DNA of 64,000 bases from Parahaliea mediterranea (GCF_017255185.1 NZ_JAFKCZ010000002.1:186001-250000), one strand, 5' to 3'. Counted from the stretch's first letter, positions 8,911 to 17,807 are shown. Notes: generated by a model from the sequence alone, not told the origin. Program-made: numbers and translations.

Positions 8911-10098
8911 ATGACCGACATCAACTTCGAGCTATTCGACGCGGACAACCACTACTATGAAGACGAAGCATCTTTCACCCGCCACCTCCCCAAGGCCTAC
9001 TCGGAGCGTGCGGTCCAGTGGGCCACGATCGACGGCCAACGGCGGATGCTGGTGGCGGGCAAGCTGCTGAACTTCGTGCCCAACGACACCTTCGATGTCG
9101 TCGCCCGACCGGGCGTTCTCGACAATTGGTTTCGCGGCATCAACCCCGAAGGCAAAGCCATGCTCGACTACTACAACGATATGGAGGAATGCCGGGCCGC
9201 CTACCGCGAACCCGACGCCCGACTGCGACTGATGGACGAACAGCACATCGGCAAAACCCTGCTGTTTCCCTCCATGGGCTGCGGCATGGAGTTCGCGCTC
9301 AAGGAGGACCCGGAAGCGCTAACCGCCACCTTTGGGGCCTTCAATCGATGGCTGCTGGAAGAGTGGCGCTTTAACTATGACGAGCGCATCCACACCGCGC
9401 CGGCCATCACCCTCACCGACGTTGACTGGGCCGTACAGGAAGCCAATTGGGCGGCGCGACACGGCGCCCGCGTGATCTACCTGAGTCCGGGACCTGTGCT
9501 CACCGCCTCGGGCTGGTGCTCACCGGCGGCCGCCCCATTCTATCCGTTCTGGGCAGCCGTCGAGGACCTGGGACTGCGGGTGGCCTTCCACCAAAGCTAC
9601 ACGCTTTACCAGGAACAGGCCGACATGTGGATTTCCTCACACAGCGCCGGCGGCCTGGCCTTCGGTTCCAGCCCCATGCGCGGCTATATGCACGACCGGG
9701 CTGCGGACGGCGCGATCAGCGACACGCTGGCCTCGATGATTTGCGAAGGCCTGTTCGCGCGATATCCCGGGCTCAAGGTTCTCTCGATCGAGAACGGCGC
9801 CGACTGGGTACCACTGTGCCTGCAACGGCTGAACAAAGCCTTCGGACAAATGCCGGGGAGCTTCGCCGAGCCACCCACCGAGACTTTTCGCCGGCATATC
9901 TGGGTGGCCCCCTACCAGGAGGACGACATCGCGCAGTTGCGCGAATTGATCGGCTGCGAGCAGATACTCTTTGGCTCGGACTTTCCCCACCCGGAAGGCC
10001 TGGCACAACCAGCGCGGTTCCAAAGTGAACTGCAGGGGCTCACCGCCGCGGAACAGCACAGAATCCTGCGCGACAACGCGTTGGCCCTGTTCAACTGA
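8911..10098 (+). CDS. Amidohydrolase family (Amidohydro_2) metal-dependent hydrolase/decarboxylase
   Basis: A 395-residue TIM-barrel protein of the Amidohydro_2 family, which contains ACMSD-like decarboxylases and hydrolases of aromatic or cyclic acids. The first strand carries DADNHYYE (a DxDxH variant of the usual metal-binding DxHxH), a mid-barrel His occurs in VAFHQSY, and the C-terminal strand FGSDFPHPEG supplies the conserved catalytic Asp. GGAGG lies upstream of the ATG. It is transcribed divergently from the TonB receptor and followed 100 bp later by an Lrp-type regulator, an arrangement common in catabolic clusters. Whether it decarboxylates or hydrolyses, and on what, cannot be read from sequence. 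Confidence 0.85.
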   Translation: MTDINFELFDADNHYYEDEASFTRHLPKAYSERAVQWATIDGQRRMLVAGKLLNFVPNDTFDVVARPGVLDNWFRGINPEGKAMLDYYNDMEECRAAYREPDARLRLMDEQHIGKTLLFPSMGCGMEFALKEDPEALTATFGAFNRWLLEEWRFNYDERIHTAPAITLTDVDWAVQEANWAARHGARVIYLSPGPVLTASGWCSPAAAPFYPFWAAVEDLGLRVAFHQSYTLYQEQADMWISSHSAGGLAFGSSPMRGYMHDRAADGAISDTLASMICEGLFARYPGLKVLSIENGADWVPLCLQRLNKAFGQMPGSFAEPPTETFRRHIWVAPYQEDDIAQLRELIGCEQILFGSDFPHPEGLAQPARFQSELQGLTAAEQHRILRDNALALFN

Positions 10099-10198
10099 TC
10101 GCCGGCAAAGCCCGTCGCCAGGCCGCCGCGGCTATATACAGGCGCGGCGCATAACCCTATGATTTCCAATCACAATCCCCTAGCACCAGAAGGCATTT

Positions 10199-10666
10199 AT
10201 GGGCCGTGACACACCCGCGCAGGTCGATGACATCGACACCCTGCTGATGAGCGAACTCGAAAAAGACGGGCGCCTGCCCATTGCCGACCTTGCCAGGAAG
10301 GCCGGCATCACCCGCACAACGGCCCGCAAGCGCCTGGCGGCGCTGATCGACAATGAGTTGATCTCGATCGTCGGCTGGTCCAACCCCTTCGCGCTGGGCT
10401 ATAACCTCAATGTGATCATGGGCCTCTCGGTCCAGCACAAGTACATTGACGACATTGCCAGTGAGTTGAAAGCGCGGAGTTTCGTGCAGTCAGTGATCGT
10501 CACCACCGGCCGCTTCGACATGATGGTGTGGGCGTTTTTCCGGGACCAGCAGCACCTGGGGGAATTTCTCAAGCGGGACCTGGGCAGCTACGATGCCATC
10601 ACCGACATCGATACCATGATGATCCTGGAGGTGGAAAAGGCGTTCACCAAGCTCCTCTCAAGCTGA
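10199..10666 (+). CDS. Lrp/AsnC family transcriptional regulator
   Basis: A 155-residue regulator with an N-terminal winged helix-turn-helix (DIDTLLMSELEKDGR, then IADLARKAGITRTTARKRL, residues ~9-50) and a C-terminal RAM/AsnC ligand-binding domain (VTTGRFDMMVWAFF; DTMMILEVEK). Such proteins form octamers and sense amino acids or small metabolites. Its place between the amidohydrolase and the convergent SnoaL-like gene suggests it governs this island. A perfect 14-bp GC palindrome (10671-10684) follows the stop codon, without a T run. Confidence 0.88.
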   Translation: MGRDTPAQVDDIDTLLMSELEKDGRLPIADLARKAGITRTTARKRLAALIDNELISIVGWSNPFALGYNLNVIMGLSVQHKYIDDIASELKARSFVQSVIVTTGRFDMMVWAFFRDQQHLGEFLKRDLGSYDAITDIDTMMILEVEKAFTKLLSS

Positions 10667-10694
10667 GCGTCCCGGCCGGCCGGGCGGCAAATGC

Positions 10695-11147
10695 TTACTT
10701 TTCCAACATCGAGGCTCCCGAACCTTCGATGATGGTCTGCGACAGGCGGGTCAGCCGCAGGCGATGGATTTTCCAGCCGTCGTTGGTGAGCACATAATCC
10801 TCGTGGTAGTGACCGTGCCCTTCAAAGGTCACCTCCGGCATTTTCACATAATCGTACATGGCCCACACCCCCCGGGCCGAGGTGGCTCCCGTCAGTTGGA
10901 TTTCAGGCATATGGCCGTGGTGCACGGTCAGCGCGTCGGCGCATTTGCGGCGAATGGTATCGGCAATCAGCGCGCCACCTTCAAATCTCGAGCCCCCCTC
11001 CTCAAAGCCATCCCAGACACCGACGGCATCGGCGGTAAACAAATCGGCAAACTTGTCCCACTGCTTGGTATCCAGGTACCTGAAATAGCGGGCCTTGAGA
11101 ATTTTGATGTCTTCAATAGCGGATGGATCGTAGTGACGGCTTGGCAT
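10695..11147 (-). CDS. SnoaL-like (NTF2-fold) domain protein, second copy in the island
   Basis: A 150-residue SnoaL_4-type protein (IKILKARYFRYLDTKQWDKF; DLFTADAV; RRKCADALTVHHGHMPE). Members act as dehydratases, isomerases or small enzyme subunits on organic acids and polyketide-like substrates. The ATG at 11147 is preferred over the longer frame because the family start falls there. It is only distantly like the SnoaL protein at 5892-6338, so this is not a recent duplication. Convergent with the Lrp gene; its own promoter must lie in the AT-rich stretch upstream. Confidence 0.78.
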   Translation of the reverse strand: MPSRHYDPSAIEDIKILKARYFRYLDTKQWDKFADLFTADAVGVWDGFEEGGSRFEGGALIADTIRRKCADALTVHHGHMPEIQLTGATSARGVWAMYDYVKMPEVTFEGHGHYHEDYVLTNDGWKIHRLRLTRLSQTIIEGSGASMLEK

Positions 11148-11572
11148 TTCTCGCAATGTCCTCGGGCTGGAGGCTCCATCACATGTCGGCAGGTGCGCGA
11201 ACCGCGTGCACATCGGACATTTTGCCGGGCGGAAGAAGCACTTCGATTAAATGACCGTTTCGATTATTTTCTATAAAAAATATAACCTATAAGACCACCA
11301 AATAACCATATTTATTTTCGTAACGATTAAATTACACCCCACATCCTTGCCCGATCTCGATCAGCTCCGCTCGTGCCCGGTGGTGTCCGCAGTAAACGAT
11401 GCACAGCTTCCTGACCGGGCTGAAAGGGGGCGGGAAAACTCGGGAAAGGACCTACTGGAAACGGTTGCAACCGTGCACAGCCGCGCGCCGGCCTACACCG
11501 CACAGTGTGGAACAAACGGCTCCACCACCGGCACCCGTTTCCGTGCGCCAGTGGGGGCCCTGCGGACTTAGT
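11148..11572. other. Intergenic region without a gene; AT-rich core
   Basis: I see no supported coding region here. About 11240-11340 is very AT-rich compared with the rest of the window and probably holds the promoter of the SnoaL-like gene reading leftward. The remaining GC-rich part (about 11345-11570) lies beyond the stop codon of the ParA gene; reading frames in it lack family resemblance or a convincing ribosome site. Confidence 0.5.
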
Positions 11573-12370
11573 TCAGGCCGCCCGCGACAGGGCGTCTTCG
11601 AGTTCCGCGTGCAGGTCGAGGTATTGGGTGGTGAGCTTGTGGCTGGGGGCCAAATCGATCAGCGGCCGGTGCTCGCGGTGCGACTCCTTCATCTTCACCG
11701 AGGTATTGAGGTAGGTGGCCAGCACCGGGTAGCCCTCCTCCTCCAGTTCCGCCACCAGTTCTCCCGGCAGGCGTGCCTGGCTGTTGAACTGGTTGATGAC
11801 GATGCCCTCGACTTCCAGGCCCGGGTTGTGGTCTTCCTGCAACTCGGCGATGTTCTCCATCAGCGCGTAGAGGCTCTGGCGGGCGAAGCTGTCGCAGTCG
11901 AAGGGCACCAGCACCGAATCGGCGGCGATCAGCGCGGACTTGGAGAAGAAATTGAAGTTAGGCGGCGTATCGATGTAGATACGGTCGTACTCCTCGTCTA
12001 GCTTCTCCAGGGCGTCGCGCAGTTTGTAGATTTTGTAGCGGGACTCCAGCTCCTTTTCCAGGGTAGTCAGCACCGGGCTGGAGGGCATCAGGAAGAGGTT
12101 CTCGTAGGGCGTCTCCCAGACGAAGGAATCCGGGTTGTTGCGCATGCGGCGCGGGCCCACGGTCTGCTTGAACAGGCCCGCCACGCCCTGGGCCTCGGCG
12201 GGGAAGGCCTCGGCGTCGATTTCACCCACCAGGTAGTGGGTGGTGTTGCCCTGGACGTCCAGGTCCAGCACCAGGGTGCGATAGCCCTGGCTGGCGCTGA
12301 TGGCGGCGAGGTTGCAGGTGATGCTGGTCTTGCCAACACCGCCCTTCTGGTTGAATACAACGCGTCTCAT
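11573..12370 (-). CDS. ParA/Soj-family ATPase (orphan)
   Basis: A 265-residue P-loop ATPase of the ParA/MinD superfamily. It begins MRRVVFNQKGGVGKT, i.e. the deviant Walker A with the signature lysine (KGGVGKT, residues 9-15), followed by LVLDLDVQGNTT (A' motif) and YIDTPPNFNF (Walker B). Family members dimerise on ATP and position DNA or protein cargo on the nucleoid. No parB, no parS-like repeat and no second partner gene sits beside it, so chromosome segregation is unlikely; such orphans often position other machinery. The ATG at 12370 puts the P-loop at the usual place; an in-frame extension upstream has no support. No strong Shine-Dalgarno is seen. Confidence 0.88.
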   Translation of the reverse strand: MRRVVFNQKGGVGKTSITCNLAAISASQGYRTLVLDLDVQGNTTHYLVGEIDAEAFPAEAQGVAGLFKQTVGPRRMRNNPDSFVWETPYENLFLMPSSPVLTTLEKELESRYKIYKLRDALEKLDEEYDRIYIDTPPNFNFFSKSALIAADSVLVPFDCDSFARQSLYALMENIAELQEDHNPGLEVEGIVINQFNSQARLPGELVAELEEEGYPVLATYLNTSVKMKESHREHRPLIDLAPSHKLTTQYLDLHAELEDALSRAA

Positions 12371-12487
12371 GTGTGCGGTAACCCACGAATTTGTTGTGCG
12401 GAAGGGACCCACGATTTAATCAAAGGCCCGCGGCGCTGTCACCGGCAAACCGCAAAAAAACACGCAGCGCCGCCGGAGTGCGGCGCA

Positions 12488-12705
12488 GTGGCCGAACGAA
12501 TGGCTCGAAAAGCGGGGCCCGCTGCCGGCCCGATAAGGGGGCATTGCCTGCGGGTGTTGGCCGAATGAATTCGGCCCTACAGGGGGGGCGTGGGTGCTGG
12601 TTGGATGAATGGCCCGAAAAGGGGGCGCCGGTGTGTGTTGGCCGAATGAATTCGGCCCTACAGGGGGTGTTGCCGTCTCCGGTGTAGGGTCGAATTCATT
12701 CGACC
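12488..12705. repeat. REP-like palindrome array
   Basis: Two identical 18-bp palindromes GGCCGAATGAATTCGGCC (12559-12576, 12640-12657), each followed by CTACAGGGGG, lie in a roughly 82-bp direct repeat that also shares GGCCCGAWAAGGGGG upstream. A third copy in inverted orientation (12688-12705, GGTCGAATTCATTCGACC preceded by GTAG) differs at both stem positions so pairing is kept. Degenerate copies occur at 12490-12510 and 12601-12625. Size, palindromy and intergenic position (between the ParA and alcohol dehydrogenase genes) fit REP/BIME-type elements. Confidence 0.8.
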
Positions 12706-12718
12706 CAATGGCCCCGGA

Positions 12719-13882
12719 TCATGCGCCCGCCCACACCCGTTCGTAGAGCGCCACGATGTCCGCCGCTCCGGGCACCCGCGGGTTGTTGGCCGGGGACCCC
12801 GAGGCCAGGGCCTGCTCGGCCATCACCCCGAGGGAGGCGGTCCAGCGCTCGGGGTCGATACCGTACTCCCGGGGGCCGGGGACCTCGAGATCCGCGGTCA
12901 ACTGGCGCAGCCCCGCCACCAGTTTATCCAGCGCGAGTTGCTCGGGGTCGCTGTCGCCGGCCAGGCCCATGGCCCGCGCGCAGTCGGCGTAGCGCGCCGG
13001 CGCCCCGGACACCGACCAGGCGGTCACCTCCGGCAGCAACATGGCGTTGGACAGCCCGTGGGGCACGTGGAAATGGGCGCCGACCGGCCGACTCATGCCG
13101 TGAATCAGGGTCACCGAGGCATTGGCGAAGGCCATGCCGCCCTGGGTGGCGGCGAGCATCATCGCCTCGCGGGCGGCGCGGTTGTCGGGCTCGTCGCAGG
13201 CGGTGCGGATGTGGCGGCTGATGGCGCCCATGGCGGTCAGCGCCACGGCGTCGGTAAAGGGGTTGGCGCGGCGACTGACATAGGCCTCAATGGCGTGGCA
13301 CAGGCTGTCCAGGCCGGTATCGGCGGTGAGCCGCCGGGGCATGCTGAGGGTGAGCTCGAAATCCACCAGGGCCGCCTCGGGCACCAGCCCGAGGCCCATG
13401 CACAGCATCTTCTCGTCGCTGCCGGTGTCGGTGATCACCGCCGCCCGGGTCACCTCGGAGCCGGTGCCCGCGGTGGTGGGGATGGCGATGACCGGCAGGC
13501 CGCTGTGCACCGGGGCCGGCACTTTGTAGTCGCGCATCTCGCCGCCGTGGCGCGCCAGCACCGCCACCGCCTTGGCGGTATCCAGGGAGCTGCCGCCCCC
13601 CAGCGCCACCAGGCAGTCGTGATCGCCGGCGCGCAACCGGGCCAGGGCGGCGGCCACGCTGTCGGTGGTCGGGTCCGGCACGCAGCCGTCGAATATGCCC
13701 CAGTCGATACCCGCCGCCGCCAGCGGCGCGGTGATGCGTTCGCAGAAGCCGCACGCCACCATAAAGGGGTCGGTGACCACGAAGGGCCGCGCGTAACCCA
13801 GCTCCCGCAGGGTGGCCACCAGTTCGGCGCTGGCGCCGGCGCCGATGCGCAGAATACGCGGCAGGGTGATATTGGCGGGCAT
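12719..13882 (-). CDS. Iron-containing (group III) alcohol dehydrogenase
   Basis: A 387-residue NAD(P)-dependent Fe-ADH family enzyme. The N-terminal dinucleotide domain has LGGGSSLDTAKAVAVL (about residues 95-110), and the C-terminal helical domain supplies metal ligands in LDSLCHAIEAY and HGMSRPVGAHFHVPHG, complete for divalent metal binding. These enzymes interconvert alcohols and aldehydes/ketones; the substrate is open. The ATG at 13882 has GGAGG upstream. It follows the FKBP gene by 14 bp on the same strand, so they are probably co-transcribed although functionally unrelated. Confidence 0.92.
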   Translation of the reverse strand: MPANITLPRILRIGAGASAELVATLRELGYARPFVVTDPFMVACGFCERITAPLAAAGIDWGIFDGCVPDPTTDSVAAALARLRAGDHDCLVALGGGSSLDTAKAVAVLARHGGEMRDYKVPAPVHSGLPVIAIPTTAGTGSEVTRAAVITDTGSDEKMLCMGLGLVPEAALVDFELTLSMPRRLTADTGLDSLCHAIEAYVSRRANPFTDAVALTAMGAISRHIRTACDEPDNRAAREAMMLAATQGGMAFANASVTLIHGMSRPVGAHFHVPHGLSNAMLLPEVTAWSVSGAPARYADCARAMGLAGDSDPEQLALDKLVAGLRQLTADLEVPGPREYGIDPERWTASLGVMAEQALASGSPANNPRVPGAADIVALYERVWAGA

Positions 13883-13896
13883 CGCGGCCTCCGGTG

Positions 13897-14529
13897 TCAG
13901 TCCTTGATGGCGATAAGGTGCACTTCGAACACCAGCGCGGTGTTCGGTGGAATGGTACCGCCCGCGCCCTGCTCGCCATAGGCCAGCGCCGGCGGGCAGG
14001 CGATGCGCCATTTGTCGCCGACCGACATCAGCTGCAGCGCCTCGGTCCAGCCGGGAATCACCTCGTGCACGCCGAACTGCGCCGCCTCGCCGCGCTCCAC
14101 CGAGCTGTCGAACACCGTGCCGTCAACGAAGGTGCCGTGGTAGTGCACCTCCACCCTCGAGCGCGGACCGGGGCGCGCGCCGTCACCGGATTCCAGCACC
14201 TCCCACTGCAGGCCGCTGTCGGTCGTGGTGACCTCCTCGCGGGCGGCATTGGCCTCCAGGAACTGCCCCGCCAGGGCCGCGCGCTTGTCGGCCAGTTCCG
14301 CGGCCTGGGCCTGCTGCCTGTCCTGAATGGCGCGGTAGCTGGGGTTGAGTTCCTCGTCGCTGAGCAGGGCCTGTTGCTGCTCAAACCAGTGGGTCATGCC
14401 GGCCACCACCGCTTCCAGGTCCATGCCCTCGAAGTGATTGCGGCGCAGCTGGTCGCCAAACTGCAGGCCGAAGCCGTAACTGACTTTCTGCTCGTCGGTG
14501 CTGAGATCCACCTCGGGTTGTAGTGCCAT
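13897..14529 (-). CDS. FKBP-type peptidyl-prolyl cis-trans isomerase
   Basis: A 210-residue proline isomerase of the FKBP22/FklB layout: an N-terminal helical dimerisation domain (KVSYGFGLQFGDQLRR) and a C-terminal FKBP domain from about residue 100 with the active-site elements VEVHYHGTFVDGTVFDSS, VIPGWTEALQLM and PPALAYGE. It lacks a signal peptide, so it should act in the cytoplasm as a folding helper. The ATG overlaps an NcoI-like CCATGG and is preceded by GGAAA at a workable distance. Confidence 0.93.
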   Translation of the reverse strand: MALQPEVDLSTDEQKVSYGFGLQFGDQLRRNHFEGMDLEAVVAGMTHWFEQQQALLSDEELNPSYRAIQDRQQAQAAELADKRAALAGQFLEANAAREEVTTTDSGLQWEVLESGDGARPGPRSRVEVHYHGTFVDGTVFDSSVERGEAAQFGVHEVIPGWTEALQLMSVGDKWRIACPPALAYGEQGAGGTIPPNTALVFEVHLIAIKD

Positions 14530-14627
14530 GGAAAATTTCCGCTATGCTGGGGTGTATTGGGCGAAATGCCGGGGAAGAGGCCGCACCATATCACATCGCG
14601 ACCAGCGGGTGCGCGGCCGGGGCGGAC

Positions 14628-14672
14628 AGCGAGGGCCTATCGAGGGCCCGGCGAGCGAGGGCCCATCGAGGG
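14628..14672 (+). repeat. Short direct repeat ahead of the DUF924 gene
   Basis: A 19-bp sequence, AGCGAGGGCCYATCGAGGG, occurs twice with one mismatch (14628-14646 and 14654-14672), period 26 bp, directly upstream of the start at 14683. It may simply reflect slippage; no function is claimed. Confidence 0.55.
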
Positions 14673-14682
14673 AGAGCCGAGG

Positions 14683-15273
14683 ATGACCGAGGATATCGCG
14701 GCCGTGCTGGACTTCTGGTTCGGCGAACTGGACGACACCGGCATGCCACAAGAGGACCGCCACGCGCTGTGGTTTCGCAAGAACGCGGCCACCGACGCGC
14801 TCATCGGCGAGCGTTTCGGCGCGCGGGTGGAGCAGGCGCTCGCCGGCGAGCTCGACGCCTGGGCCGAACTGGATCGCGGCCTGATCGCCCTGATCATCCT
14901 GCTGGACCAGTTTCCCCGCAACCTCTTCCGGGGCAGCGAACGGGCTTTTCGCGGCGACGCACGCGCCTTGCAACTGGCCCAGGACACCATCGCCAGCGGC
15001 CGCCACCAGCGCCTGCCCGCCATCCACCAGGTGTTCCTGCTGCTGCCGCTGGAGCACAGCGAGAGCCTGGATGCCCAGGAAGAGTGCGTGGACCTGTTCC
15101 GCGAACTGGAAGCGGTCACCGGCCTCGAGGCCATGGCCGGCTTTCGCCGCTACGCCGAGGCCCACCGCGACGTGATCGAGCGCTTCGGCCGCTTCCCGCA
15201 CCGCAACGAAACCCTCGGCCGCGCCACCACCGAGGCCGAGCGGACTCACCTGCGCGAGCACGGAGGATTCTGA
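14683..15273 (+). CDS. DUF924 family protein
   Basis: A 196-residue member of the DUF924 (COG3803) family, an all-helical TPR-like fold of unknown biochemical role. Family marks: VLDFWFGE at the N-terminus, WFRKN, LIILLDQFPRNLFRG (the most conserved block), FLLLPLEHSE, and FPHRNETLGR. The ATG at 14683 is preceded by GGGAGAGCCGAGG. It overlaps the start of the next gene by one base (TGATG), implying translational coupling. Confidence 0.9.
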   Translation: MTEDIAAVLDFWFGELDDTGMPQEDRHALWFRKNAATDALIGERFGARVEQALAGELDAWAELDRGLIALIILLDQFPRNLFRGSERAFRGDARALQLAQDTIASGRHQRLPAIHQVFLLLPLEHSESLDAQEECVDLFRELEAVTGLEAMAGFRRYAEAHRDVIERFGRFPHRNETLGRATTEAERTHLREHGGF

Positions 15274-15821
15274 TGCGCGTCAAACGACTGGCTACGATGC
15301 TCTTGCTGTGCGCCCTGCCGGGCCTGGCCGCGGCCCAGGGGCACGACTGCGCCGGCGAACCGGCCTACCGGGCCTTCGACTTCTGGCTCGGCGAGTGGGC
15401 GGTGCACGACAGCGACGGCAAACTGCGCGGGCACAACCGGATCACCTCGGTCGAGGGCGGCTGCGCGCTGCGCGAGGAGTGGCGCAGCGTCGGCGGCAAC
15501 TCCGGCCAGAGCCTCAATTATTTCAGCCCGCAGACGGGCCTGTGGCGACAGCTCTGGGTAGACAGTGGCGGCCACATCATCGACCTGCGGGGCGCCCTGA
15601 AGGGCGAGGACATGCTGTTGATCGGCACCATCCGCTACCCCGGCGAAAGCGAGCCGAAAGCCTTCCGCGGGCGCTGGAGCCCGCTGGGCGACGGCCGGGT
15701 GCGCCAGTTCTTCGAACAGCGCGATGCCGGGGGGGAGTGGCGGACCTGGTTCGACGGCTTTTACAGCCCCGCCGGCACGGCCGCCAACGCGCGCGACTCA
15801 AGCGCCGCGAACGCTCCCTGA
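15273..15821 (+). CDS. Conserved secreted protein, lipocalin-like DUF1579 type
   Basis: A 182-residue protein with a signal peptide ([21 protein letters not shown], cleavage after AQ or AAA) followed by a beta-rich domain containing [16 protein letters not shown] and a later [17 protein letters not shown]. This pattern is seen in DUF1579-like periplasmic proteins, whose ligand is unknown. It is translationally coupled to the DUF924 gene. Its last 24 bp overlap the 3' end of the convergent Nudix gene. Confidence 0.78.
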   Translation: MRVKRLATMLLLCALPGLAAAQGHDCAGEPAYRAFDFWLGEWAVHDSDGKLRGHNRITSVEGGCALREEWRSVGGNSGQSLNYFSPQTGLWRQLWVDSGGHIIDLRGALKGEDMLLIGTIRYPGESEPKAFRGRWSPLGDGRVRQFFEQRDAGGEWRTWFDGFYSPAGTAANARDSSAANAP

Positions 15822-16388
15822 TTCCTGCGCGACCGCGCGCCGCTGGTAGCCGCGCTCGGTCATCTCCGAGTGCCAGATGGCAAACTCCCCGGTGGCCAGG
15901 TCGCGATAGGCCTGCTCGATGGAGTCGTTCACCTCCGGGTAGGCGACCTGCCCCCAGGGACACTCCTCGCGGGAGAAGAAGGCGCACTCCAGGGTCTCGC
16001 TTCCCGCCAGGGTGACCTCGCTGTCCACCGTGGCGCGAAAGGCGACGTAGACCTGGTTGATAAAGGTGATCGTGCCGGTCATGTACAACTGCATGCGCTC
16101 GGCGGGCAGCACCACGCCGGTCTCCTCGCGCAACTCGCGCGCGGCGCCCTCCGCCAGGGTCTCGCCGCTTTCCAGAAAGCCCCCCGGAATGGCCCAGTAG
16201 CCGGCCTTTGGCGGCAGCGCCCGGCGCATCCACAGCAGGCGCTGGCCACTGGCCACGAAACAGGTGACCACGACCATCGGGAAATCGTGACGCGGCGCGT
16301 TGCAGGCGCGGCAATACCAGTGCTGGCGCGGCTCGCCGCCCACCACGTGGCGCTCGAGGGCCCGACCGCACTGCGGGCAGAAGTTCAT
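15798..16388 (-). CDS. Nudix hydrolase with N-terminal zinc ribbon
   Basis: A 196-residue Nudix pyrophosphohydrolase. The N-terminus has a four-cysteine zinc ribbon (CPQC and CRAC, about 23 residues apart), then the Nudix box [20 protein letters not shown] followed by ETGV, with the metal-binding REXXEE glutamates intact. The zinc-ribbon plus Nudix layout resembles NADH pyrophosphatases and ADP-ribose/FAD hydrolases. Start chosen at 16388 (MNFCPQCG). Substrate not deducible. Confidence 0.9.
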   Translation of the reverse strand: MNFCPQCGRALERHVVGGEPRQHWYCRACNAPRHDFPMVVVTCFVASGQRLLWMRRALPPKAGYWAIPGGFLESGETLAEGAARELREETGVVLPAERMQLYMTGTITFINQVYVAFRATVDSEVTLAGSETLECAFFSREECPWGQVAYPEVNDSIEQAYRDLATGEFAIWHSEMTERGYQRRAVAQESGSVRGA

Positions 16389-16505
16389 GGTCACGGGTCG
16401 CTCCCGGCAAGGGCCTGTTGCAGTGCCGATGACAGTATCACTTTGCCCCCGGCGCCGCATTGTGGGTTATCCTGTCCGCCCCCCAAACAATCGGTAGAGA
16501 CTGTC

Positions 16506-17798
16506 ATGGCAGACCAGTCACTCGCGGTGCAGCTGCTGCTCACCGGCAACGAAATCATGAGCGGCGACACCGTGGATTCCAATTCGGCGCTGATCGCGCG
16601 CCGGCTCGGGGAACTCGGTATCGCCGTCGAGCGCAAGGTCGCTTTGGGTGACGAGCGCAAAGCGCTGATCAGTGAACTGGCGGCGATGGCCGAGTGCGCC
16701 GACCTGGTGATCGTCAACGGCGGCCTGGGGCCAACGGTGGACGACCTCACCGCCGAGGTCCTGGCGGCGGTGGCCGGGGTGGCCATCGAGGAACACGCGG
16801 GCGCCATCGCCCACCTGGAACAGTGGTGCGGCCGCCGCAAGCTGCAACTCAACGCCGCCAATCGCAAGCAGGCCCTGCTGCCGGCCGGCGCAACGCTGCT
16901 GGACAACCCCATCGGCAGCGCGGTGGGCTTCGAGATGACCGTGGGGCGCTGTCGCATCCTGTGCACCCCGGGGGTGCCGGGCGAGCTCGCCAGGATGCTG
17001 GACACCATCGTCGACGACCTGGCTGCGCGCCTGGGCCGCCCCAGTGAGCGCAGCGTGCTGCGCCTGCAGACCTTTGGCATCGGCGAATCCACGGCGCAAC
17101 AACTGATCGCCGACCACTGCCCCGACTGGCCGGCGGGGGTTGAGTTGGGCTTTCGCGCCGGGGCGCCACAGCTGGAGATCAAGCTCACCGTCAATCGCGC
17201 GCGGGACCTGGCGGCCCGGGACGCCTGTCGCGCGCAACTCGAAGACCTGTTTGGCGACCACATCATCGGCGAGGGCGACGCCACCCTGGCGGGGACAGTG
17301 CTGGAACTGCTGCGGCGGCGCGGGGAGACCCTGACCACCGCGGAGTCCTGCACCGGCGGCCTGATCGCCAGCCTGCTCACCCGCGTCCCCGGCTCCTCCG
17401 ACGGCTTCCACGCCGGCTTCGTCACCTACGCCAACGACATCAAGGCCTCGGTGCTCGGGGTCAGCGAGGCGGACCTGACCAGCCACGGCGCGGTCAGCGA
17501 GCCGGTGGTGCGGCAGATGGCCCTCGGCGCCCTGGAGCGGGCCTCCGCCGACTACGCCATCGCCGTCAGCGGCATCGCCGGCCCCGATGGCGGCAGCGCC
17601 GACAAGCCCGTGGGCACCGTGTGGCTGGCCTGGGGTTCCCGGGAAAACCTGCAAGCCCTGGAACTGTGCTGGCCGGTGGAGCGCAACCTGTTCCAGACCA
17701 TGCTGGCCGCCGCCGGACTGGACATGATCCGCCGCCGCCTGCTGGGCATCGACAGCCAGCCGCGCTACTTTGCACAGCGCCGCGCGAACGCGAAATAG
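16506..17798 (+). CDS. cinA: CinA: competence/damage-inducible protein A, nucleotide pyrophosphatase + NMN deamidase
   Basis: A 430-residue full-length CinA. Residues ~1-170 form the MoaB/MoeA-like COG1058 domain (LLLTGNEIMSGDTVDSNS; VNGGLGPTVDDLT), an ADP-ribose pyrophosphatase in studied members. A linker follows, and residues ~265-415 form the PncC/CinA-C domain (TTAESCTGGLIAS; YAIAVSGIAGPDGGS), which deamidates NMN to NaMN in NAD recycling. The length matches the two-domain form. Stop codons of this gene and the convergent lipocalin-like gene lie within a shared palindrome, TAGCG-n5-CGCTA, nine bases apart. Confidence 0.94.
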   Translation: MADQSLAVQLLLTGNEIMSGDTVDSNSALIARRLGELGIAVERKVALGDERKALISELAAMAECADLVIVNGGLGPTVDDLTAEVLAAVAGVAIEEHAGAIAHLEQWCGRRKLQLNAANRKQALLPAGATLLDNPIGSAVGFEMTVGRCRILCTPGVPGELARMLDTIVDDLAARLGRPSERSVLRLQTFGIGESTAQQLIADHCPDWPAGVELGFRAGAPQLEIKLTVNRARDLAARDACRAQLEDLFGDHIIGEGDATLAGTVLELLRRRGETLTTAESCTGGLIASLLTRVPGSSDGFHAGFVTYANDIKASVLGVSEADLTSHGAVSEPVVRQMALGALERASADYAIAVSGIAGPDGGSADKPVGTVWLAWGSRENLQALELCWPVERNLFQTMLAAAGLDMIRRRLLGIDSQPRYFAQRRANAK

Positions 17799-17807
17799 CG
17801 TCGCGCG

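Noticed and set aside
10671-10684. Terminator after the Lrp gene (14-bp palindrome)
   Set aside because: The palindrome has no loop and no T run; it may only be GC-rich chance.
11399-12001. A 200-codon open frame on the + strand
   Set aside because: Largely antisense to the ParA gene; the remaining part has no family resemblance.
12488-12705. A CRISPR-like repeat array
   Set aside because: Repeats are palindromic, of mixed orientation and unequal spacing, with similar 'spacers', and no cas genes are near.
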